From the NCBI GenBank assembly GCA_016649455.1, contig JAENXO010000025.1, positions 1-12,843 of the forward strand: 12,843 bases of DNA, given 5' to 3'. Position 1 is the first letter of the stretch, and each line of letters starts with the position of its first letter. The notes under the pieces were generated by a model. The model was not told the origin of the DNA and did not search any database. It was given only the letters and a program-made list of their open reading frames with translations. This DNA is from Gemmatimonadota bacterium (GTDB taxonomy: Bacteria > Gemmatimonadota > Gemmatimonadetes > Palauibacterales > Palauibacteraceae). Positions 1 through 6,495 of the stretch are shown piece after piece. The position numbers and the translations under genes were made by a program.

Positions 1-1086
1 CAGATTCTCGACGAGATCTTCGGGCTGGGCCCGATCGAGCCGCTGCTCCAGGATCCGACGATTTCAGACATCCTGGTGAACACCTCGCAGCAGGTATACA
101 TCGAAAAGCAGGGCCGACTCGAGAAGTCGGACGTTCGATTCAAGGACGACCGTCACCTCCTGCAGATCATCGACAGGATTGTCTCCGCGGTAGGGCGACG
201 GATCGATGACTCGTCTCCCATGGTTGACGCCCGGCTTCCGGACGGATCCCGTGTCAACGCGATCATTCCGCCGCTGGCGATCGACGGGCCGCACATGTCG
301 ATCCGTAAATTCAAGCGGGATGTGCTTTCCGCGCCGGACCTGCTCCGGACGGAGACCATGACTCCCGCTATGCTCGAGCTGATGCAGGGGATCGTCAAGG
401 CACGGCTCAACGTGCTCATCTCGGGCGGAACCGGTGCCGGTAAGACGACGTTGCTGAACGTCCTGTCGGAATCGATCCCGACAACCGAGCGGATCGTGAC
501 GATCGAGGACTCGGCGGAACTTCAGCTGCGCCAGCCTCACTGCGTACGCCTCGAGACCCGCACTGCCAACGTCGAGGGCGCGGGGGCCGTGCCGCAGCGT
601 ATGCTGCTGATCAACGCGCTCCGGATGCGTCCGGACCGGATCATCATGGGTGAGGTCCGGGGATCGGAAGCCATCGATATGCTCCAGGCGATGAACACCG
701 GTCATGACGGCTCGCTGACCACGCTTCACGCGAATACTCCGCGTGACGCGCTGGCCCGTCTGGAGACGATGATCTCGATGGCTGGCCTCAACCTGCCGGA
801 AAAGGGCATGCGCCAGCAGATCGCGAGCGCGATCAATGTCGTTGTCCAGGTGGGAAGACTTACAGATGGAACTCGGAAGATCGTCTCAATATCCGAGATC
901 AGTGGAATGGAGGGCGACGTCATCACGATGCAGGAGATCTTCGTGTTCGAACGTGAAGGCATCGGCAGCCAGGGGCAGGTTATCGGGCAGTTTCGCGCCA
1001 CTGGCATACGACCGCGATTCACCGAGCGCCTCAAGGCGTACGGAATCGAGCTCCCGATGTCGCTGTTCACGAACTTCGAGGCCTGA
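1..1086 (+). CDS. tadA: TadA/CpaF-type secretion ATPase, 5'-truncated by the window edge
   Basis: This is the cytoplasmic hexameric ATPase that powers assembly of a Tad (Flp, type IVc) pilus. The frame is open from base 1, so the true start lies upstream: the 361 residues seen compare with about 420-480 for the family, and roughly 100 N-terminal residues are missing. The first codons read ILDEIFGLGPIEPLL, the usual CpaF N-terminal block. Counting from base 1, Walker A is GGTGAGKTT at residues 142-150 (K148), the Walker B region is RIIMGEVRG with E218, and a His-box segment TGHDGSLTTLHANTPRDA follows. All catalytic motifs look intact. tadB starts 18 bases downstream behind a GGGAGG ribosome site. 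The GTG at 76 is an internal codon, not a start. The family call is secure; what substrate the pilus carries cannot be seen here. Confidence 0.95.
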   Translation, partial: QILDEIFGLGPIEPLLQDPTISDILVNTSQQVYIEKQGRLEKSDVRFKDDRHLLQIIDRIVSAVGRRIDDSSPMVDARLPDGSRVNAIIPPLAIDGPHMSIRKFKRDVLSAPDLLRTETMTPAMLELMQGIVKARLNVLISGGTGAGKTTLLNVLSESIPTTERIVTIEDSAELQLRQPHCVRLETRTANVEGAGAVPQRMLLINALRMRPDRIIMGEVRGSEAIDMLQAMNTGHDGSLTTLHANTPRDALARLETMISMAGLNLPEKGMRQQIASAINVVVQVGRLTDGTRKIVSISEISGMEGDVITMQEIFVFEREGIGSQGQVIGQFRATGIRPRFTERLKAYGIELPMSLFTNFEA

Positions 1087-1104
1087 GGCCGGGAGGCAGA
1101 GAAA

Positions 1105-2097
1105 ATGTTTGATATCCTACCTCCGAACTGGCTCCCTGCTCTGCTGGTCTTCCTGACCGCCGGGCTCGGTGTGATCTCGATCGCGTTCATGATCGAGTCC
1201 GGGCGTGAAGTGAAACGAAGGCGAGACTTCCGACGGCAGTTGGAGGGCGTCACGAAGGGTCCGACCGTGTCGGGCAGTGGCCCCGCGAGCATCCTGCGCG
1301 ACGACGCCGGGCGCGAATTCACGTGGCTCGAGCCGATTCTCCGCTTCGTCCCGCAGACCAGCGATCTTCGGCTTCTGCTCGAACAGGCCGACGTCAACTG
1401 GAGTGTCGGCTCGTTCCTGATAATCTGCATCGGGCTCGGCTTTGCCATGGGATCGGCCGCGTGGATTCTGGGGGGCAGCCCGATCTACTTCCTGATCTTC
1501 GGCGGCCTCGGGTCGGTGCTCCCGCTGACCCAGTTGCGCCGACTCCGGACGAAGCGGCTTCGGGCGTTCGAAGAGGCGTTTCCCGAGGCTATCGATCTCC
1601 TCGGGCGGTCCATTCGGGCAGGACACGCATTTGCGACCGGAATGAAGGTCGTTGCCGAGGAAGGACAAGAACCCGTGGCCGGCGAATTCAGACAGGTATT
1701 CGAGGAACAGAAATTCGGACTTCCGTTGGACGAGTCGTTGCTGGGCCTTGCCGATCGGATCGAACTCGTCGATGTCCGGATTTTTGTCACGGCGATTCTC
1801 GTGCAACGGGACGTGGGCGGAAATCTGGCTGAGATTCTCGACAAGATCTCCTACACGATTCGCGAGCGATTCATGATCCAGCGTCAAATCCGGGTCTATT
1901 CAGCCCAGGGACGATTGACCGGTTATCTGCTTGCGGCGCTTCCGATCCTCGTCGGAGTCCTCATCTATACGCTCAATTCGGAATATATGAGCATTCTGTT
2001 CGAAGAGCCGATCGGACGGGCCATGATCGCAATGGCGATCTTGCTTCAGCTCGTCGGATTCTTCTTCATCCGAAGAATCGTAGATATTGAGATCTGA
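1105..2097 (+). CDS. tadB: TadB-type pilus inner-membrane platform protein (T2SSF domain)
   Basis: This 330-residue polytopic protein is one of the two GspF/PilC-like platform subunits that sit in the inner membrane above the TadA motor. A hydrophobic helix lies near residues 9-29 (LPALLVFLTAGLGVIS), followed by a basic cytoplasmic stretch and two helices around residues 95-140. The T2SSF domain starts with FEEAFPEAIDLLGRSIRAG and continues through QRDVGGNLAEILDKI. Two C-terminal helices (YLLAALPILVGVLIYTL and AMIAMAILLQLVGFFFI) close the protein. This is the standard TadB layout and length. The ATG at 1105 has a GGGAGG about 10 bases upstream. The gene lies between tadA and tadC, with only 3 bases before tadC, so the three are almost certainly co-transcribed. 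Confidence 0.94.
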   Translation: MFDILPPNWLPALLVFLTAGLGVISIAFMIESGREVKRRRDFRRQLEGVTKGPTVSGSGPASILRDDAGREFTWLEPILRFVPQTSDLRLLLEQADVNWSVGSFLIICIGLGFAMGSAAWILGGSPIYFLIFGGLGSVLPLTQLRRLRTKRLRAFEEAFPEAIDLLGRSIRAGHAFATGMKVVAEEGQEPVAGEFRQVFEEQKFGLPLDESLLGLADRIELVDVRIFVTAILVQRDVGGNLAEILDKISYTIRERFMIQRQIRVYSAQGRLTGYLLAALPILVGVLIYTLNSEYMSILFEEPIGRAMIAMAILLQLVGFFFIRRIVDIEI

Positions 2098-2100
2098 GGC

Positions 2101-3030
2101 ATGATGATGATCTTCGTAGCCGTTCTCGCAGCGCTCGCAGTGACCCTCACGGTCGTTGCAGTCTCCGAATTCGTGCCAGCCCGGGATCGGAACATCTCCC
2201 GTAAGCTGTCCGAACTCGAGGACATCGCATCGCACCGGACGCTCGCCCAGAAACGTCGCAGACAGACCAAGCGAGAGCAGCTCGAGGTATGGCTCGAGAC
2301 GCTGGGCGAGAAGGTCGCCGAAGGTCAGGAGGACATCGGGCCGATCCGCTTGAAGTTACTTCAGGCGGGATACCGCAGCCCGCGTGCGGTTCCATTATAC
2401 TTTTCCCTGCGCATCATGTCTCTGGTCGCGGGTGCCGTGTTGATCGCGATCTTCGCCCCGGCGCTCAGTCTGTCCGGTACCCGCCTGCTGATCTGGGTCG
2501 GAGCGGCTGCGGCACTCGGTTGGATCCTCCCTGCCGGCATGTTGTCCCGGAAGGTCCGGAAGCGACAGAGCGATCTGCAGAAGGCGCTGCCGGACACGCT
2601 GGATATGCTTGTGGTATGCGTCGAAGCCGGTCTCGGGTTGAATCAGGCCATTGTCCGGGTGTCGGACGAGGTTGAGCACATATCAGGCGCGATGTCGGAG
2701 GAGCTGCAGATCGTAAACCTGGAGATCCGAGCCGGTACGCCGCGAGACGAAGCACTGCGTCACTTGGGCGATCGGACCGGCCTCAAGGATATCCAGGGCC
2801 TGGTGGCCATGCTTATCCAGACGGACCGGTTCGGAACCTCGATCGCTCAGGCGCTCCGGGTTCACTCGGACGATCTCAGATTGAAGCGCCGGCAACGGGC
2901 CGAGGAGGCAGCGGCGAAGACTACGATCAAGCTCGTCATTCCGCTCGCGATCTTCGTATTCCCTGCGATGTTCGTCGTGATTCTCGGGCCCGCCGTGATC
3001 AGCATTATGGATACGTTCTCAACGCTATGA
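2101..3030 (+). CDS. tadC: TadC-type pilus inner-membrane platform protein (T2SSF domain)
   Basis: This 309-residue protein is the second GspF-like platform subunit of the Tad pilus and probably partners TadB. It has an N-terminal helix (MIFVAVLAALAVTLTVVAV), a charged cytoplasmic segment rich in Lys/Arg/Glu, two central helices (around LVAGAVLIAIF and IWVGAAAALGWIL), a T2SSF domain (LQKALPDTLDMLVVCVEAGLGL, then IQTDRFGTSIAQALR) and a strongly hydrophobic C-terminus. The DxLDxLVVxxEAGL pattern is typical of TadC. The start has three ATG codons in a row, only 3 bases after the tadB stop; which one is used is undecided, and the first is given. The stop overlaps the DUF192 start as ATGA, so translation of the two is probably coupled. 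Confidence 0.94.
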   Translation: MMMIFVAVLAALAVTLTVVAVSEFVPARDRNISRKLSELEDIASHRTLAQKRRRQTKREQLEVWLETLGEKVAEGQEDIGPIRLKLLQAGYRSPRAVPLYFSLRIMSLVAGAVLIAIFAPALSLSGTRLLIWVGAAAALGWILPAGMLSRKVRKRQSDLQKALPDTLDMLVVCVEAGLGLNQAIVRVSDEVEHISGAMSEELQIVNLEIRAGTPRDEALRHLGDRTGLKDIQGLVAMLIQTDRFGTSIAQALRVHSDDLRLKRRQRAEEAAAKTTIKLVIPLAIFVFPAMFVVILGPAVISIMDTFSTL

Positions 3031-3389
3031 GAATTGTCCGGGCGTGGAACGTCTCCCGGGATTCGCTGCTGGGTGACCGGATCCGCGTCGCGAACACGCA
3101 CTGGACGCGACTTCGCGGAATGCTGGGACGACCGAACCTTGATCCGGGTGAGGGTCTGCTGCTCGATCCCTGCCAGTCCGTTCACATGTACTGGATGCGC
3201 TACGCCCTGGATGTAGCATTCCTGGCGGAAGATGGAGCGGTGGTGGCCGTGTACAATGAGTTGCAGCCGTCGCGGCTGTCGGGCCGACACAATGACGCTG
3301 TTCGGGCACTCGAGTTGCGAGCCGGCACGCTGGAACAGAGCGGCACGCAGGTCGGTGACCGGATCGAACTGAAGCCAGTAGACATCTGA
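3027..3389 (+). CDS. DUF192 family protein, cytosolic form
   Basis: A 120-residue protein of the DUF192 (COG1430) family, a small fold whose biochemical role is not established. Family marks are RLRGMLGR at residues 28-35, the core SVHMYWMRYALDVAFLAEDG from residue 51, and a C-terminal LELRAGTLEQSG...GDRIEL. Many family members carry a signal peptide, but this one does not: the N-terminus is MRIVRAWNVSRDS with no hydrophobic stretch, so it is predicted to be cytoplasmic. The start codon overlaps the tadC stop as ATGA, so expression is tied to the pilus platform gene. A role in pilus assembly is suggested only by this position. From memory DUF192 genes recur in Tad loci, but I could not check that here. 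Confidence 0.88.
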   Translation: MRIVRAWNVSRDSLLGDRIRVANTHWTRLRGMLGRPNLDPGEGLLLDPCQSVHMYWMRYALDVAFLAEDGAVVAVYNELQPSRLSGRHNDAVRALELRAGTLEQSGTQVGDRIELKPVDI

Positions 3390-3393
3390 TTCG

Positions 3394-3427
3394 TCCGGGC
3401 TCCCGGTGTGCGAGGGTCCGAGCCGGA
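3394..3427 (+). other. imperfect hairpin in the DUF192-AAA+ gap
   Basis: The 60-base gap between the DUF192 stop and the AAA+ start holds TCCGGGCTC at 3394-3402 and GAGCCGGA at 3420-3427. These pair over eight bases with one bulged G across a 17-base loop. A smaller alternative, CCGGG-CT-CCCGG, lies inside the left half. There is no U-tract, so a terminator is unlikely. It could be a processing or RNA-stability element between two parts of the operon, or chance in GC-rich DNA. Confidence 0.3.
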
Positions 3428-3433
3428 AACGAC

Positions 3434-3441
3434 AGGAGGAG
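3434..3441 (+). promoter_or_regulatory. strong Shine-Dalgarno that decides the AAA+ start
   Basis: AGGAGGAG ends 8 bases before the ATG at 3450. It is among the best matches to the anti-Shine-Dalgarno sequence in the window. It supports ATG 3450 over the in-frame GTG at 3408, which would place this site inside the coding sequence. Confidence 0.8.
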
Positions 3442-3449
3442 ATGGTACG

Positions 3450-4901
3450 ATGGATCATGACGTGACCTTCGACGACTCGGATGCCGGCCTGAACACCGCC
3501 GTCGCAGCGAGCATTCACGAGGATTCCGACGATCTCTTCGAGCAGGCTGCGCCTCCAGTTCCCATCACCCTCGCTGACACCGGGCTCTCGTCGAGCCTGG
3601 TCGAAGACCTGGTTCTGAAAATGATGTATGACCGGGGTGCGATGTCCGGTCAGCTATTGCGAGACAGACTCAGGCTTCCGTTCGCCATCATCGACGAGCA
3701 GCTCGTGGACCTTCAGCAGCGGAGGTTCGTCGAAGTGCGTGGCACGACAGGACAGAGCCGGGGCACTTACATTTTCGATCTCACTTCGGCGGGACGTGAG
3801 CGCGCCCGTGAGCTGTTTGCAACGAACGGTTACGTGGGTCCCGCACCGGTACCCCTCGACAGCTATGCGACCTGGGTCGAGTCGCAGACAATCCAGGGGA
3901 TTCACGTCACGGCGGGCGGGATCCGGGATGGGTTTTCGCACCTCGTGTATCCAGAGCATTTCCTGGATCAGCTCGGCCCGGCGATCAACTCCGGCCTATC
4001 GCTGTTTTTGTACGGTCACTCGGGCAATGGTAAGACGACGATCGCCGAGGCGATTGCCGGCATGCTGGGCGGAGCCGTCTATCTGCCGTACGCGCTCGAA
4101 GTGAGCGGCCAGATCGTCGTGCTGTTTGATCCGGTCTATCACCATCATGTGGATGAAGGCGAGGACGGCGCTGACGACGATCCCTTCGGCGACCACCCCC
4201 TGTTTCATGATGCCCAGCCGCACGACGCGCGTTACGCACGGATCAAGCGGCCGGTCGTGTTCGTGGGCGGCGAGCTTCAACTCGAGCAGTTGGATCTCCA
4301 GTACGATCCCGACTCGAGAATCTACCAGGCACCATCACACGTCAAGGCTAACGGCGGCGTATTCATCATCGATGACTTCGGTCGCCAGCACGTCCGGCCT
4401 CGCGACCTGCTGAATCGCTGGATGGTACCGCTCGAGAAGCGGGTCGACTTCCTGGCGTTCAAGAACGGGTACAAATTTCCGATCCCGTTCGACTGTATGC
4501 TGATCTTCGCCACGAACCTGAATCCGCTCGAGCTGGTAGACGAGGCGTTCCTGCGACGGATTCGCTACAAGATCCTCGTCGAAAGCCCGAACCGGGATCA
4601 GTACGACGAGATCTTCCGCCGCTGCTGTGATTCGAATGACATCGTGTTCGATCGCTCCAAGGTGGATCTGATCTACGACGGTTTCTATCAGCGGCTTCAG
4701 ATGGCTCCGCGAGGCTGTCACCCACGTGATGTCGTGGACACTGTGTGCAACGTCGCGAAGTACCTGGGCGTGGCACCTTCATTGTCCGACGAGCTGCTCA
4801 CCGAGGCCTGTAGGACGTACTTCCTCGACATGCCGGGCGTGGGCTCGATCGCATCAGGCGCGGGAGCGTGGAGCGCGGACGAAGACCCCGAGAGTCCATA
4901 G
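3450..4901 (+). CDS. AAA+ ATPase with N-terminal winged helix, Tad-locus associated
   Basis: A 483-residue cytoplasmic protein, probably an AAA+ remodelling ATPase. Residues 1-31 are acidic and likely disordered. Residues about 46-120 look like a winged-helix unit (MSGQLLRDRLRLP, a second helix, then a FVEVRGTT..GTYIFDLT wing). The AAA+ module has Walker A GHSGNGKTT at 189-197 (K195), Walker B FIIDD at 305-309, sensor 1 asparagine N356 (IFATN) and an arginine-finger region DEAFLRRIR at 364-372. The Walker B carries Asp-Asp rather than Asp-Glu; I recall the same DDFGRQ in relatives, so this is probably a family trait. Between Walker A and B a variable stretch at residues 231-259 holds six His and ten Asp/Glu. 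The gene lies 60 bases behind DUF192. Relatives are often annotated as ATPases with chaperone activity. The function is not established; a role in pilus assembly is inferred from context. Confidence 0.88.
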   Translation: MDHDVTFDDSDAGLNTAVAASIHEDSDDLFEQAAPPVPITLADTGLSSSLVEDLVLKMMYDRGAMSGQLLRDRLRLPFAIIDEQLVDLQQRRFVEVRGTTGQSRGTYIFDLTSAGRERARELFATNGYVGPAPVPLDSYATWVESQTIQGIHVTAGGIRDGFSHLVYPEHFLDQLGPAINSGLSLFLYGHSGNGKTTIAEAIAGMLGGAVYLPYALEVSGQIVVLFDPVYHHHVDEGEDGADDDPFGDHPLFHDAQPHDARYARIKRPVVFVGGELQLEQLDLQYDPDSRIYQAPSHVKANGGVFIIDDFGRQHVRPRDLLNRWMVPLEKRVDFLAFKNGYKFPIPFDCMLIFATNLNPLELVDEAFLRRIRYKILVESPNRDQYDEIFRRCCDSNDIVFDRSKVDLIYDGFYQRLQMAPRGCHPRDVVDTVCNVAKYLGVAPSLSDELLTEACRTYFLDMPGVGSIASGAGAWSADEDPESP

Positions 4902-4910
4902 ACTTCGGGG
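4886..4910 (+). promoter_or_regulatory. hairpin over the AAA+ stop and next gene's Shine-Dalgarno
   Basis: CCCCGAGAGTC (4886-4896) pairs with GACTTCGGGG (4901-4910): ten base pairs, one bulged G at 4892, and a CATA tetraloop. The TAG stop of the AAA+ gene at 4899-4901 sits at the loop/closing pair. The GGGG of the next gene's ribosome site lies in the 3' arm, 7 bases before its ATG at 4918. When folded, the hairpin should mask that site. A ribosome finishing the AAA+ gene would melt it, giving translational coupling. The pairing is seen directly; the regulatory effect is inferred. Confidence 0.55.
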
Positions 4911-4917
4911 ATCATCC

Positions 4918-6402
4918 ATGACCCGCCTTCTCCCCTCGCCCGGGGCGCTAGTTGCGCTTGCCGCGCTACTCACTGCACTCGGCCCGGGAGTACCCGCCAT
5001 GTTCAGGGCGGATGGGGACGTCGGGCGGCATATCCGCGTCGGACGAGAGGTCATCGAGACACATCAAATCCCGCTGACCGACTCCCTCTCCCACACGAAG
5101 CCGGGCGGTGCGTGGGTTCCCAAGGAGTGGGCGTCCCAGGTTTCCATGGCAGCCGCGGACGCTTCATTCGGACTCGCCGGAGTCGCTGTGCTCGCCGCGC
5201 TCCTGTTCGCTGCCTCGGTCTGGCTGGTGTTCTCGATCGCGCTGTCCGGCAGAGCCGGAGTGGTAACTGCTCTCCTGGCCGCCGCCCTAAGCCTTTTGCT
5301 TCAGCTCGTGCATCTTCTCCCCCGTCCGCACCTGGCCACGACTGCGCTGCTGGCAGCCGTCACGCTGGTGATGGTCTGCTACAGAGAGTCCAGACACGGC
5401 GGGCTGCTGCTCGTGCTCCCGCTCCTGTTCGCGGCATGGGCGAATCTGCACGGCGGCTTTCCGATCGGCTTTGCGGTGTTGGGAGTATTTGTTGCGGACG
5501 CATGGATCGGAGTTATCAGGCGAGATACGGACATCAGGACGGCGATGCTGCTGTCAGTGGCCGCGGTGGGGAGTGCACTCGCCACGTTGCTGAACCCGGT
5601 CGGAGCCGACCTGTGGCGACACGTCACTGGGCACCTCGGAAGCCGCTTCTTCATGGACATCACTCAGGAGTTCCAGTCACCGGACTTCCACCAGGCGTAC
5701 GGGCGGCTGCTTCTGATCGTCATTCTCGGCGCCGGCACCCTCGTCGGTTGGCTGCGCCCGAGTATCCGTCGCTACGAGGGTGCGTTGTTCCTGCTCGGAC
5801 TCGCCGCAGCTCTCACGTCGGCGCGGCACATCACGGTGTTTGCTGTGATCTCGATTCCGTGGCTGGCCGTGTGGGTGAGCCGGACGATCGAAGATTCTGC
5901 GGCGAACGGGTCCGCTCGTGCACTTCGGCTGAGGGAGAGTGGAGAGCATATCGCTGCCAGTGCCGCGCTTGCGGGCCCCGCTCTTCCGATCATTGCCTGT
6001 CTCGTCGCGATCGCGGTGGCGCTTGGACCGTTGAAGGCGCGCGCCGCATTCGACCCGACCCAGTTCCCCGTTGCCGCGCTTGAGTCGATGCCGCCCGAGA
6101 ATATGCCGCCGGAGCTGTTCAATCAGATGCGGTGGGGGGGATATATCCTGTATGAGTATCCCGACATCCGAATATTCATGGACGGCCATGCGGACTATTT
6201 TGGAGAGGCTCTGACACGTGAGTATCTCGGAATTCGGCACGTTGCTCCTGGCTGGCAGGACGGACTCGACCGCTACTCGGTAAATTGGACTCTCACTATG
6301 CCACAAGCGCCCATCAGTCAGGCGCTGGAGCAGTCGCCCGAGTGGCAACGAGTATACTCCGATAGAGTCGCGGTCGTATTCGAACGCAGGAGAAATCCGT
6401 GA
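4918..6402 (+). CDS. polytopic GT-C-like membrane protein with DGHAD C-terminal motif
   Basis: A 494-residue integral membrane protein. Residues 11-28 form a first helix. The first external loop has the pattern RADGDVGRHIRVGREVI..HQIPLTDSLSHT..GAWVPKEW, matching a widespread uncharacterised family with a DPDLWWH..TG...HG.IP.TDPFS.T..W..HEW signature; D34 would correspond to the conserved GT-C-type loop aspartate. About ten more hydrophobic segments follow, including NLHGGFPIGFAVLG. The C-terminal region has RWGGYILYEYPDIRIFMDGHADYFG, again family-typical (WGGY...DGRAD.YG), and ends in a soluble strand-rich tail. It probably uses a lipid-linked sugar, by analogy with GT-C enzymes, but no substrate is known. 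The ATG at 4918 is supported by GGGGA 6 bases upstream and by the helix that follows; the frame is open upstream only because it overlaps the AAA+ gene. Confidence 0.78.
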   Translation: MTRLLPSPGALVALAALLTALGPGVPAMFRADGDVGRHIRVGREVIETHQIPLTDSLSHTKPGGAWVPKEWASQVSMAAADASFGLAGVAVLAALLFAASVWLVFSIALSGRAGVVTALLAAALSLLLQLVHLLPRPHLATTALLAAVTLVMVCYRESRHGGLLLVLPLLFAAWANLHGGFPIGFAVLGVFVADAWIGVIRRDTDIRTAMLLSVAAVGSALATLLNPVGADLWRHVTGHLGSRFFMDITQEFQSPDFHQAYGRLLLIVILGAGTLVGWLRPSIRRYEGALFLLGLAAALTSARHITVFAVISIPWLAVWVSRTIEDSAANGSARALRLRESGEHIAASAALAGPALPIIACLVAIAVALGPLKARAAFDPTQFPVAALESMPPENMPPELFNQMRWGGYILYEYPDIRIFMDGHADYFGEALTREYLGIRHVAPGWQDGLDRYSVNWTLTMPQAPISQALEQSPEWQRVYSDRVAVVFERRRNP

Positions 6403-6419
6403 TTCCGCTTATAGGAATC
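6401..6419 (+). other. short hairpin after the membrane-protein stop
   Basis: GATTCC (6401-6406) and GGAATC (6414-6419) form a perfect 6-bp stem with a 7-base loop, starting within the TGA stop at 6400-6402. No T-run follows, so it is not a convincing terminator. It may only mark the 3' end of the coding region or slow ribosomes before the DUF4159 gene. Confidence 0.3.
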
Positions 6420-6430
6420 GGCGGAGATGC

Positions 6431-6436
6431 TACACT
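6431..6436 (+). promoter_or_regulatory. possible -10 box (TACACT) ahead of the DUF4159 gene
   Basis: TACACT in the gap after the upstream stop resembles a sigma-70-type -10 element. The -35 region at a 17-base spacing (CTTATA, 6408-6413) matches TTGACA at only three of six positions and overlaps the small hairpin. If used, transcription would start near 6443, which favours the ATG cluster at 6496-6507 as the translation start. Weak evidence. Confidence 0.2.
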
Positions 6437-6495
6437 CTGGGTTCGGAGCCTGCTGCGGGCTCGCCCAGGCCAGGCCTGACTTGAAGCGGTATGTC

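Noticed and set aside
64..729. 221-codon minus-strand open frame inside tadA
   Set aside because: It is antisense to the Walker A and B region of tadA. Its composition is His/Arg/Asp rich and it has no ribosome site or family resemblance.
1080..1090. GGCC-TGA-GGCC mini hairpin at the tadA stop
   Set aside because: A four-base stem with a three-base loop is too short to be meaningful in DNA this rich in GC.
3408..3449. GTG start for the AAA+ gene at 3408
   Set aside because: The strong AGGAGGAG at 3434-3441 points to ATG 3450, and the added 14 residues overlap a hairpin and resemble no domain.
4726..4917. N-terminal extension of the GT-C-like protein back to 4726
   Set aside because: The extra 64 residues are the AAA+ gene read in another frame. 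ATG 4918 has a ribosome site and leads straight into a membrane helix.
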